Positions 13,034-25,700 of a stretch of DNA of 64,000 nucleotides are shown one piece after another. A model generated the notes under the pieces. It was not told the origin of the DNA. It did not search any database and saw only the letters and a list, made by a program, of their open reading frames with translations. The number at the start of each line of letters is the position of its first letter. Within the stretch, counting starts at the first letter, position 1. The DNA is taken from positions 22,515,013-22,579,012 of the forward strand of contig JARWKL010000007.1 in the NCBI GenBank assembly GCA_029961685.1. Direction: 5' to 3'. This stretch comes from Aristolochia californica (taxonomy: Eukaryota > Streptophyta > Magnoliopsida > Piperales > Aristolochiaceae). Both the position numbers and the translations under genes were made by a program.

Positions 13034-14088
13034 ACTAGTTTAACCCTAATCGCTTGGAATTTTACAAGAAACAGGTTTCTTCTACACATGTTTTGAAAAT
13101 GGATATGCATGTTTGAAACATGTTAAAGATGCAAATGAGCTATGGACGCAAAGCTTTTAAAGAGAATAACAAACGTTCATTAAATTCTCAAGTGAACCTG
13201 CGGTGGTGGGATATTTTCCTGAGTCAAAGATGCCATTATTTTGCCTGTTTGCAAAAAGCTGACATAATAATCATAGATGATTGTAAAGTGATTTATCATA
13301 CGTAACGGGCTATATTTTTGTAAGAAATGACTTTTGGATTGGGAGTCAACACTCAGTTAAAAATCCCCCTCCTCCCCCTTTTCCCGACGTTTGCAAAACC
13401 TGAGATATAAAAACGAAAAAGTGCTTACAATCCCTAAAAATTACAGACACTCTTTGGAATTATCTCTCTCTACATTTGTGCATTGTGCATTTCCATTTTA
13501 GATGTACACATTTTTCTTAAATCTAAACTTCGAGTTTTTCGCTCTCCCTTCATTCCGTAAACAAAAAAAAGGCAAATAGATCACTACAAAATAATGATTT
13601 TAAAGTTGATATGTGGAAAAAATTTAAAATACTAAATAATTTAAATAAAAAATATTTATTCACACACCACAAATGAACACAAAAGTTTTGTTATCCAAGT
13701 TTGGGAAATTCCATTAGTCCAACCCTAATAGCTTGGAATTTTACAAGAAGGAGATTTTTTCTACACATGTTTTAAAAATGGATAGGCATGTTTGAAAAAT
13801 GTTAAAGATTCAAATGACCTATGGATCCAAAGCTTTTAAAGAGAATAAATGCTCATTAAATTTTCAAGTGAACGTGCGGTGGGATATTTACCCGAATCTA
13901 ACATGTCATTATTTTGCCCATTTTCAAAAATTTGACCTAACAATCATAGATGATTGTAAAGTGATTTATCATGCGTAACGGGGTATATTCTTTTAAGAAA
14001 TGACTTATGGACTGCAATTCAACACTTAGTTAAAAATCCTCCGCCACCCATTTTTCCCGACGATTGCAAAACCTGAGATATAAAAAAC
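13034..14088 (+). repeat. Block I last HOR unit, cut by the inversion junction
   Basis: One complete 2a monomer (13034-13712) lacks the 33-bp deletion of the two preceding units and carries an in-frame triplet duplication (GGTGGTGGG) at about 13203. It is followed by 376 bp of a 3b-like monomer ending in GATATAAAAA at about 14087. The expected 3a monomer is absent. The rest of the last monomer is missing and the sequence continues as an oppositely oriented monomer. Confidence 0.8.
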
Positions 14089-14094
14089 TAGTGG
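14083..14094. other. Orientation switch of the satellite array (inversion junction)
   Basis: To the left, GATATAAAAACTAAAA is expected at this place in a + oriented monomer. To the right, AAACTAGTGGAATTTC is expected at the start of a - oriented monomer. The observed sequence GATATAAAAAACTAGTGG joins the two through a shared AAACTA microhomology. From here to 64000 every conserved core is on the - strand. The right-hand side starts at a monomer boundary; the left monomer is cut at about 376 bp. Confidence 0.9.
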
Positions 14095-17000
14095 AATTTC
14101 ACAAACTTGGATAACAAAACTTTTCTGTTCATTTGTGTTGTGTGAATAAATTTTTTTTATTTACATTTGATTTTTATTTAATTTTTTTCCGTACATCAAC
14201 TATAAGAGTTTTGTTTTGTTGTGAGCTTTTTGCCTTTTTTATTTTCGGGATAAAGGGAGAGCGAAAACTAAAATTTTTGATTTAAGAAAGAAGTGTACAT
14301 CTAAAATGGAAATGAACAATGCACAAATGTAGAGAGAGATAATTCTGAAGAGTGTCTCTAATTTTTAGGGATTGAAAGCACTTTTTGGTTTTAATATATC
14401 AGGTTTTGCAATCGTCGGGAAAAATGGGTTGCGGAGGATTTTTATCTTGAATGTTGAGTTGCAATCCATAAGTCATTTCATACAAAAATATAGCCCATTA
14501 CGCATGATAAATCACTTTACAATCATCTATGATTGTTAAGTCAAGTTTTTGAAAATGGGCAAAATATTGGCTTGTTTGACTCGGGCAAATATCCCACCGC
14601 CCGTTCACTTGAGAATTTAATGAGCGTTTGTTATTGTCTTTAAAAGCTTTGGATCCATAGGTCATTTGAATCTTTAACATGTTTCTAGCATGCAAATCCA
14701 TTTTTAAAACATGTGTAGAAAAAATCTCCTTCATGTAAAATTCCAAGATATTAGTGTTGGACTAGTGGAATTTCCAAAACTTGGATAAAAAAACTTTTGT
14801 ATTCGTTTGTTGTGTGTGAATAAATTTTCTTTATTTACTTTTTTATTTTTTAATTTTTTTTCGTACATCAACTATAAAATTTCATTTTGTTGTGATCGAT
14901 TTGCCTTTTCTACTTACAGGATGAAGGGAGAGCGAAAACTCAAAACTTCTTATTTAAGAAAAAGTGTACTTCTAAAATATAAAACCACAATGCACAAATG
15001 TAGAGAGAAATAATTTTGAAGAGTGTCTGTAATATTTAGGGATTTTAAGCTCTTTTTAGTTTTTATATCTCAGGTTTTGCAATCGTCGGGAAAAATGGGT
15101 GGCGGAGGATTTTTAACTGAGTGTTGAATTGCAATCCATAAGTCATTTCTTACAAGAATATACCCTATAACTCATGAGAAATCACTTTACAATCATCTAT
15201 GATTGTTAGGTCAAATTTTTGAAAATGGGCAAAATAATGACTTGTTAGATTCGGGTAAATATCCCACCGCTCGTTCACCTGAGAATTTAATGAGCGTTTA
15301 TTCTCTTTAAAAGATTTGGATCCATAGGTCATTTGAATCTTTAACATGTTTCAAGCATGCATATCCATTTCTAAAACATGTGTGGAAAAAATCTCCTGCT
15401 TGTAAAATTCCAAGCTATTAGGGTTGGACAAAAATTGAATTTCCCAAACTTGGATAACAAAACTTTTGTGTTCATTTGTGGTGTGTGAATAAATATTTTT
15501 TATTTACATTAGTTATTGTTTTAAATTTTTTCCCCATATCAACTATAAAATTTTTATCTTGTTGTGATCTATTTGCCTTTATTGTTTACTGGATGAAGGG
15601 AGAGCGAACACTCAAAGTTCTGATTTAAGACAAAAGTGTATATCTAAAATGGAAATGCACAATGCACAAATGTAGAGAGAGATAATTCCAAAGAGTGTCT
15701 GTAATTTTTAGGGATCGTAAGCATTTTTTTGTTTTTTTATATAAGGTTTTGCAATCGTCGGGAAAAGGGGGAGGCGGGCGATTTTTAACTGAGTGTTGAC
15801 TTCCAATCCATAAGTCATTTTTTACAAAAAAATAACCCGTTATGCATGAAAAATCACTTTACAATTCTATGATTGATAGGTCAACTTTTTGAAAATGGGC
15901 AAAATAATGGCCTTTTTGACTCGGGCAAATATCCCACCGCACGTTACTTGAAAATTTAATGAGCGTTTGTTATTCTCTTTAAAAGATTTGGATCCATAGG
16001 ACATTTGAATCTTTAACATGTTTCTAGCCAGAAAATCAATTTTTAAAACATGTGCACAAAAAATCTCCTTCATGTAAAATTCCAAGATATTAGTGTTGGA
16101 CTAGTGGAATTTTCCAAACTTGCATAACAAAACTTTTGTGTTCATTTGTTGTGTGTGAATAAATTTTCTTTATTTAATTTATTACTGTTTTAAATTTTTT
16201 TCGTTCATCAACTATAAAATTTTCATTTTGTTGTGATCTATTTGCCTTTTTTGTTTACGGGATGAAGGGAGAGCGAAAAACTCGAAGTTTTGATTTAAGA
16301 AAAATGTGTTTATCTAAAATGAAAATGCACAATACACAAATGTAGACAGAAATAATTCTAAAGAGTGTCTGTAATTTTTAGGGATTGTAAGCACTTTTTC
16401 GTGTTTATATCTCAGATTTTGCAATTGTCGGGAAAAGGGGGAGGCGAGGGATTTTTATCTAAGTGTTGACTCCCAATCCAAAAGTCATTTCTTAAAAAAA
16501 TATAGCCCATTACGCATGATAAATCACTTTACAATCATCTATGATTATTATGTCAACTTTTTGCAAAAGGGCAAAATAATGGTATGTTTGACTCGGGAAA
16601 ATATCCCACTGCAAGTTCACTTGAGAATTTAATGAGCATTTGTTATTCTTTTTAAAAGCTTTGCATCCATAGCTTATTTGCATCTTTCAGATGTTTCAAA
16701 CATGCATATCCATTTTTAAAACATGTGTAGAAGAAATCACTTTCTTGTAAAATTCCAAGCTATTAGTGTTAAACTAGTGGAATTTCACAAACTTGGATAA
16801 CAAAACTTTTGTGTTCATTTGTGTTGTGTGAATAATTTTCTTTATTTACATTTGTTATTGCTTTAAATTTTTTCCATACATCAACTATAAAATTTTTGTT
16901 TTGTTGTGAGCTTTTTGCCTTTTTTATTTTCGGGGTAAAGGGAGAGCGAATACTAAAAGTTTTGATTTAAGAAAAAAGTGTACATCTAAAATGGAAAAGC

Positions 17001-18121
17001 ACAATGCACAAATGTAGAGAGAGATATTTTGAAGAGTGTCTGTAATTTTTAGGGATTGTAATCTCTTTTTGGTTTTTACATATCAGGTTTTGCAATCGTC
17101 GGGAAAAATGGGTGGCGGAGGATTTTTAACTCAGTGTTGAATTGCAATCCATAAGACATTTCATACAAAAATATAGCCCGTTACGCTTGATAAATCACTT
17201 TACAATCATCTATGATTGTTAAGTCAAATTTTTGAAAATGGGCAAGATAATGACTTGTTAGATTCAGGTAAATATGCCACCGCACGTTCACTTGAAAATT
17301 TAATGAGCAATTGTTATTCTCTTTAAAACTTTGGATCCATAGGTCATTTGAATCTTTAACATGTTTCTAGCAATCAAATCAATTTTTAAAACATGTGTAA
17401 AAAAAATCTCCTTCATGTAAAATTCAAAGATATTAGTGTTGGACTAGTGGAATTTCCCAAACTTGGATAACAAAACTTTTGTGTTCATTTGTTGTGTGTG
17501 AATAAATTTTCTTTATTTAATTTTTTATTGTTTTAAATTTTTTTGAACATCAACTATAAAATTTTCATTTTGTTGTGATCTATTTGCCTTTTTGGCTTAA
17601 TGCGATGAAGGGAGAGCGAAAAAATCGAAGTTTTGATTGAAGAAAAATGTGTACATATAAAACGGAAATGCACAATGCACAAATGTAGATAGAAATAATT
17701 CCAAAGAGTGTCTGTAATTTTTAGGGAATGTAAGCACTTTTTTCGTTTTTATATCTTTGATTTTGCAATCATCGGGAAAGGGGGAGGCGGGGGATTTTTA
17801 CCTGAGTGTTGTCTCCCAATCCAAAAGTCATTTCTTACACAAATATAGCCCGTTACGCATGATAAATCACTTTACAATCATCTATAATTATTATGTCAAC
17901 TTTTTGCAAATGGGCAAAATAATGACATGTTTGACTCGGGAAAATATCCCACCGCAAGTTCACTTGAGAATTTAATGAGCATTTGTTATTCTTTTTAAAA
18001 GCTTTGCATCCATAGCTCATTTGCATCTTTAACATGTTTCAAACATGCATATCCATTTTTAAAACATGTGTAGAAGAAATCTCTTTCTTGTAAAATTCCA
18101 AGCTATTAGGGTTAAACTAGT
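14093..18121 (-). repeat. Block II irregular segment next to the inversion
   Basis: Six monomers that do not follow the octamer order. 14093 starts as family 3 and ends as family 1. 14767 starts as family 2 and ends as family 3. 15436 is family 1 and 16106 is family 2. 16779 starts as family 3 and takes a family 1 tail. 17449 is family 2. Three of six are hybrids, so this flank of the inversion has recombined more than the following octamers. Confidence 0.72.
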
Positions 18122-21100
18122 GGAATTTCACAAACTTGGATTTTGTGTTCATTTGTGTTGTGTAAATAAATTTTATTTATTTACATTTTTTATTGTTTTA
18201 AATTTTTAAATTTTTTTTGCATACATTAACTTTAAAATTTTTGTTTGTTGTCAGCTTTTTGGCTTTTTTATTTTCGGGATAATGGGAGAGCGAAAACTAT
18301 TAGTTTTGATTAAAGAAAAAAGAGTACATCTAAAATGAAAAAGCACAATGCACAAATGTAGAGAGAGATAATTCTGAAGAATGTCTGTAATTTTTAGGGA
18401 TTGTACACTCTTTTTTGCTTTTATATCTCAGGTTTTTCAATCGTTGGGAAAAATGGGTGGCGGAGGATTTTTAACTGAGTGTTGAATTGCAATCCATAAG
18501 TCATTTCATACAAAAATATAGCCAGTTACGCTTGATAAATCACTTTACAATCATCTATGATTGTTAGGTCAAATTTTTGAAAATGGGAAAAATAATGACT
18601 TGTTAGATTCAGGTAAATATCCCACCGCACGATCACTTGAGAATTTAATGAGCATTTTTTATTCTCTTTAAAAGCATTGGACCCATAGGTCATTTGAATC
18701 TTTAACATGTTTCAAGTATGCATATCCATTTTAAAAACATGTGTGGAAAAAATCTCCTTGATGTAAAATTCCAAGCTATTAGGGTTGGACAAATGGAATT
18801 TCCCAAACTTGGATAACAAAACTTTTGAGTTCATTTGAGGTGAGTGAATAAATATTTTTTATTTTCATTAGTTATTGTTTTAAATTTTTTCCACACATCA
18901 ACTATAAAAAATTTATTTTGTTTTGATCTATTAGCCTTTTCTGTTTACGGGATGATGGGAGAGTGAAAACTCAAAGTTTTGATTAAACAAAAAAGTGTAC
19001 ATCTAAAATGGAAATGCACAATACACAAATGTAGAGAGAGATAATTTAACAGAGTGTCTGTATTTTTTAGGGATCGTAAGCATTTTTTCGTTTTTATATA
19101 TAAGGTTTTGCAATCGTCGGGAAAAGGGGGAGGCAGGCGATTTTTAACTGAGTGTTGACTTCCAATCCATAAGTAATTTTTTTCAAAAATATAGCCCGTT
19201 ACGGATGACAAATCACTTTGCAATCATCTATGATTGCTAGGTCAACTTTTTGAAAATGGGCAAAATATTGGCGTGTTTGACTCGGGCAAATATCCCTCTG
19301 CACGTTCACTTGAGAATTGAATGAGCGTTTGTTACTCTCTTTAAAAGCTTTGGATCCATATGTCATTTGAATATTTAACATGTTTCAAGCATGCATATCC
19401 ATTTTTAAAACATGTGTAGAAAAAATCTCCTTCATGTAAAATTCGAAGCTATTATGGCTGGACTAATGGAATTTCCCTAACTTGGATAGCAAAAATTTTG
19501 TGTTCATTTGTGGTGTGTGAATAAATAATTTTTTTACATTAGTTATTGTTTTAAATTTTTGCCACACATCAACTATAAAATTTTTATTTTGTTGTGATCT
19601 ATTTGCCTTTTCTGTTTACGGGATGAAGGGTGAGCGAAAACTCAAAGTTCTGATATAAGAAAAATGTGTACTTCTAAAATGGAAATGCACAATGCACAAA
19701 TGCAGAAAGAGATAATTCCAAAGAGTGTCTATAATTTTTGGGGATTGTAAGCACTTTTTCGTTTTTATATCTAAGGTTTTGCAATCGTCGGGAAAAGGGG
19801 GAGGAGCGCGATTTTTAACTGAGTGTTGAATTCCAATCCATAAGTCATTTCTTACAAAAATATAGCCCGTTACGCATGACAAATCACTTTACAATCATCT
19901 ATGATTGTTAGGTCAACTTTTTGAAAATGGGCAAGATAATGGCTTGTTTCACTCGGGCGAATATCCCACCGCACGTTCACTAGAGAATTTAAGGAGCTTT
20001 TGTTTTGCTCTTTAAAAGCTTTGGATCCATAGGTCATTTGAATCTTTAACATGTTTCTAGCATGCAAATCCATTTTTAAAACATGTGTAGAAAAAATCTC
20101 CTTCATGTAAAATTCCAAGATATTAGTGTTGGACTAGTGAATTTCCCAAACATGGATAACAAAACTTTTGTGTTCATTTGTTGTGTGTGAATAAATTTTC
20201 TTTATTTACTTTTTTATTGTTATAAATTCTTTTGGTACATCAACTATAAAAGTTTCATTTTGTTGAGATCTATTTGCCTTTTTTTGTTTACGGGATGAAG
20301 GTAGAGCGAAAAAATCGAAGTTTTGATTTAAGAAAAATGTGTACTTCTAAAACGGAAATGCACAATGCACAAATGTTGAGTGAAATAATTCCAAAGAGTG
20401 TCTGTAATTTTTAGGGATTGTAGGCACTTTTTCGTTTTGATATCTCAGATTTTGCAATTGTCGGGAAAAGGGGGAGGCAGGGGATTTTTAACAAAGTGTT
20501 ACTCCCAATCCAAAAGTAATTTCTTACAAAAATATAGCCCGTTATGCGTGATAAATCACTTTACAATCATCTATGATTATTATGTCAGCATTTTGCTAAT
20601 GGGCAAAATAATGACATGTTTGACGCGGAAAAATATCTCACCGCACGTTCACTTGAGAATTTAATAAGCATTTGTTATTCTCTTTAAAAGCTTCTGATCC
20701 ATAGGTCATTTGAATCTTTAACATGTTTCAAGCATGCATACCCATTTTTAAAACATGTGTAGAAAAAATCTCCTTCATGTAAAATTCCAAGCTATTAGGG
20801 TTGGACAAATGGAATTTCCCAAACTTGGATAACAAAACTTTTGTGTTCATTTGTGGAGTGTGAATAAATATTTTTTATTTACATTAGTTATTATTTTAAT
20901 TTTTTTCCACACATCAACTATAAAATTTTTATTTTGTTGTGAACTATTTGCTTTTTCTGTTTACGGGATGAAGGGAGAGCGAAAACTCAATGTTCTGAAT
21001 TAAGAAAAAAGTGTACATCTAAAATGGAAATGCACATTGCACAAATGTAGAGAGAGATAATTCCAAAGAGTGTCTGTAATTTTTAGGGATCGTAAGCACT

Positions 21101-22799
21101 TTTTCGTTTATATATCTAAGGTTTTGCAATCGTCGGGAAAAGGGGGAGGCATGAGATTTTTAACTAAGTGTTGACTTCCAATCCATAAGTCATTGCTTAC
21201 AAAAATATAGCCCGTTACTCCGGACAAATCACTTTACAATCATTTATGATTGTTAGGACAACTTTTTGAAAATTGGTAAAATAATGGCTTGTTTGACTCA
21301 GGCAAATATCCCACCGCACGTTCACTTCAGAATTTAATGTGCGTTTGTTAGTCTCTTTAAAAGCTTTGGATCCATAGGTCATATGAATATTTAACATGTT
21401 TCAAACATGTATATCCATTTTTAAAGCATGTGTAAAAAAAGTCTCCTTCATGTAAAATTCCATGCTATTAGGGCTGGACTAATGGAATTTCCCAAACTTA
21501 GAAAACAAAACATTTGTGTTCATTTGTGGTGTGTGAATAAATATTTTTGATTTACATTAGTTATTGTTTTAAATTTTTGTCACACATCAACTATAAAATT
21601 TTTATATTATTGTGATCTATTTGCCTTTTCTTTTTTACGGGATGAAGGGAGAGGGAAAACTCAAAGTTCTAATTTAAGAAAAATGTGTACATCTAAAATG
21701 GAAATGCACAATGCACGAATGTAGAGAGAGATAATTCCGAAGAGTGTCTGTAATTTTTAGGGATCGTAAGCACTTTTTTTTTTTATATCTAAAGTTTTGC
21801 AATCGAAAAGGGGGAGGCGGGCGATTTTTAACTGAGTGTTGACTTCCAATCCATAAGTAATTTCTCACAAAAATATAGCCTGTTACGCATGACAAATGAC
21901 TTTACTATCATCTATGATTGTTAGGTCAACTTTTTGAAATGGGCAAAATAATTGCTTGTTTGACTCTGGCAAATATCCCACTGCACATTCACTTTAGTAT
22001 TTAATGAGCGTTTGTTATTCTCTTTAAAAGCTTTGGATCCATAGGTGATTTGAATCTTTAACATGTTTCTAGCATGCAAATCCATTTTTAAAACTGATGT
22101 TGAAAAAATCACCTTCATGTAAAATTCCAAGATATTAGTGTTGGACTAGTGGAATTTCCCAAACTTGGATAAAAAAACTATTGCGTTCATTGTTGTGTGT
22201 GAATAAATTTACTTTATTTACTCTTTTATTGTTTTAAATTTTTTTCGTACATCAACTATAAAATTTTAACTTTGCTGTGATCTATTACCCTTTTTATTTT
22301 ACGGGATGAAAGGAGAGTGAAAAACTCAAAGTTTTGATTTAAGAAAAATGTGTACATCAAAAACGGAAATGTACAATGCACAAATGTTGAGAGAATTTAA
22401 GGGATTGTAGGCACTTTTTCGTTTTTATATCTCAGATTTTGCAATCGTCGGGAAAAGTGGGTGGCGGGGGATTTTTAACTGAGTGTTGACTCCCAATCCA
22501 AAAGTCATTTCTTACAAAAAATATAGCCCGTTATGCATGATAAATCACTTTACAATCATCTATGATTATTATGTCAGCTTTTTTCAAATGGGCAAAATAA
22601 TGGTATGTTTGACTCGGGAAAATATCCCACCGCAAGTTCACTTGAGAATTTAATGAGCGTTTGTTATTCTTTTTAAAAGCTTTGCATCCATAGCTCATTT
22701 GCATCTTTAACATGTTCCAAAAATGCATATCCATTTTTAAAGCATGTGTAGAAGAAATCTCTTTCTTGTAAAATTCCAAGCTATTAGGGTTAAACTAGT
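18122..22799 (-). repeat. Block II HOR unit 1, seven monomers (4678 bp)
   Basis: Order 3-1-1-2-1-1-2, at 18122, 18795, 19468, 20139, 20811, 21484 and 22151. It matches the next unit monomer for monomer except that one of the two consecutive family 1 copies in the middle is missing. The monomer at 21484 shares GAAAACAAAACATTTG with the one at 26834. The monomer at 22151 shares the shortened TTCATTG start with 27501, and has an internal deletion near 22393. Confidence 0.82.
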
Positions 22800-25700
22800 G
22801 GAATTCCCAAAGTTGGATAACAAAACTTTTGTGTTCATTTGTGTTGTGTGAATAAATTTTCTTTATTTACATTTGTTATTGTTTTACATTTTTTCCATAC
22901 ATCAACTATAAAATTTTTGTTTTGTTGTGAGCTTTTTACCTTTTTTATTTTCGGGATAAAGGGAGAGCGAAAACTAAAAGTTTTGATTTAAGAAAAAAGT
23001 GTACATCTAAAATGGAAAAGGACAAAACACAAATGTAGAGAGAGATAATTCAGAAGAGTGTCTGTAATTTTTAGGGATTGTAAGCTCTTTTTGGTTTTTA
23101 TATCTCAGGTTTTGCAATCGTCGGGAAAAATGGGTGGTGGAGGATTTTTGACTGAGTGTTGAATTGCAATCCAGAAATCATTTCCTAAAAAAATATAGCC
23201 CGTTACGCTTGATAAATCACTTTACAATCATCTATGATTGTTAGGTGAAATTTTTAAAAATGGGCAAAATAATTACTTGTTAGATTCGGGCAAATATCCC
23301 ACCGCACGTTCACTTGAGAATTTAATCAGCGTTCGTTACTCTCTTTAAAAGCTTTGGATCCATATGTCATTTGAATCTTTAACATGTTTCAAGCATGCAT
23401 GACCATTTTAAAAACATGTGTGGAAAAAATCTCCTTCATGTAAAATTCCAAGATATTAGGGTTGGACAAATGAAATTTCCCAAACTTGGATAACAAAATT
23501 TTTGTGTTCATTTGAGGTGTGTCAATAAATATTTTTTTTTCATTAGTTATTTTTTTAAATTTGTTCCATCACATCAACTCAAAAAATTTTATTTTGTTTT
23601 GATCTATTTGCCTTTTCTGTTTACGTGATGATGGGAGAGCGAAAACTCAAAGTTTTGATTTAAGAAAAAAGTGTTCATCTAAAATGGAAATGCACAATGC
23701 ACAAATGTAGAGAGAGATAATTCCAAAGAGTGTCTGTATTTTTTAGGTATCGTAAGCACTTTTCATTTATATATATATGGTTTTACAATCGTCAGGAAAA
23801 GGGGGAGGCGGGCGATTTTTAACTGAGTGTTGACTTTCAATCCATAAGTAATTTCTTACAAAATTATAGCCCGTTACACATGACAAATCACTTTATAATC
23901 ATCTATGATCGTTAGGTCAACTTTTTGAAAATGGGCAAAATATTGTTTTGTTTGACTCGGGCAAATATCCCTCCGCACGTTCACTTGAGAATTTAATGAG
24001 CGTTCATTACTCTATTTAAAAGCTTTGGATCCATATGTCATTTGAATCTTTAACATGTTTCAAGCATGCATATCCATTTTTAATACATGTGTAGAAAAAA
24101 TCTCCTTCATGTTAAATTCTAAGCAATTATGGCTGGACTAATAGAATTTCCCAAACTTGGATAACAAAACTTTTGTGTTCATTTCTGGTGTGTGAATAAA
24201 TATTTTTTATTTACATTAGTTATTGTTTTAAATTTTTGCCACACATCAACTATCAAATTTTTGTTTTGTTGTGATCTATTTGCCTTTTCTGTTTACAGGA
24301 TGAAGGGAGAGCGAAAACTCAAAGTTCTGATATAAGAAAAATGTGTACTTCTAAAATGGAAATGCACAATGCACAAATGTAGAAAGAGATAATTCCAAAG
24401 AGTGTCTATAATTTTTAGGGATTGTAAGCACTTTTTTGTTTTTATATCTAAGGTTTTGCAATCGTCGAGAAAAGGGGGAGGCGGGCGATTTTTAAATGAG
24501 TGTTGACTTCCAATCCATAAGTCATTTCTTACACAAATATAGCCCGTTACGCATGACAAATTACTTTTCAATCATCTATGATTGTTAGGTCAACTTTTTG
24601 AAAATGGGCAAAATATTGGAATGTTTGACTCAGGCAAATATTCCTCCGCACGTTCACTTGAAAATTTAATGAGCGTTTGTTACTCTCTTTAAAATCTTTG
24701 GATCCATATGTCATTTGAATCTTTAACATGTTTCAAGCATGCATATCCATTTTTAAAACATGTATAGAAAAAATCTTCTTCATGTAAAATTCCAAGCTAT
24801 TATGGCTGGACTAATGGAATTTCCCAAACTTGGATAACAAAACTTTTGTGTTCATTTGTGGTGTGTGAATAAATATTTTTTATTAACTTTAGTTATTTTT
24901 TTAAATTTTTGCCACACATCAACTATAAAATTTTTATTTTGTTGTGATCTATTTGCCTTTTCTGTTTACGGGATGAAGGGAGGGCGAAAACTCAAAGTTC
25001 TGATATAAGAAAAATGTGTACTTCTAAAATGGAAATACACAATGCACGAATGTAGAAAGAGATAATTCCAAAGAGTGTCTATAATTTTTGGGGATTGTAA
25101 GCACTTTTTCGTTTTTATATCTAAGGTTTTGCAATCGTCGGGAAAAGGGGGAGGCGGGCAATTTTTAACTGAGTGTTGACTTCCAATCCATAAGTCTTTT
25201 CTTACAATAATATAGCCCGTTACGCATGACAAATCACTTTACAATCATCTATGATTGTTATGTCAACTTTCTGAAAATGGGCAAAATAATGGCTTGTTTG
25301 ACTCGGGCAAATATCCCACCGCACGTTCACTTGAGAATTTAAGGAACGTTTGTTATTCTCTGTAAAAGCTTTGGATCCATTGGTCATTTGAATCTTTAAC
25401 ATGTTTCAAGCATGCAAATCCATTTTTAAAACACGTGTAGAAAAAATCTCTTTCATGTAAAATTCCAAGATATTAGTGTTGGACTAATGGAATTTCCCAA
25501 ACTTGGATAACAAAACTTTTGTGTTCATTTGTTGTGTGTGAATAAATTTTCTTTATTTACTTTTTTATTGTTTTAAATTTTTTTGGTACATCAACTATAA
25601 AATTTTCATTTTTTTGAGATCAATTTGCCTTTTTTTGTTTACGGGATGAAAGGAGAGCAAAAAAATCAAAGTTTTGATTTAAGAAAAATGTGTACATCTA

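Larger units (their letters stand above)
1..14088 (+). repeat. Satellite block I: ~672-bp monomers in a family 2/family 3 tetramer HOR
   Basis: About 21 monomers in direct orientation, with the repeat core on the + strand. Monomer starts, taken just after AAATTCC, are 353, 1025, 1708, 2374, 3050, 3720, 4394, 5065, 5738, 6408, 7086, 7754, 8397, 9066, 9740, 10408, 11034, 11703, 12378, 13034 and 13713. Family 2 units (starting ACTAGTTTAA, core GGACGCAAA) alternate with family 3 units (starting ATTAGTCCAA, core GGATCCAAA). Each family has two subtypes, so the real period is four monomers, 2a-3a-2b-3b. Most family 3 copies here lack three bases (AAC) in the core that other families carry. No unique sequence interrupts the block, and it runs off the left edge. 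Confidence 0.92.

Noticed and set aside
13713..14766. Perfect long palindrome at the orientation flip
   Set aside because: The two flanks are different families and different monomer phases at the joint, so the arms are diverged inverted copies separated by several hundred bases rather than a perfect palindrome.
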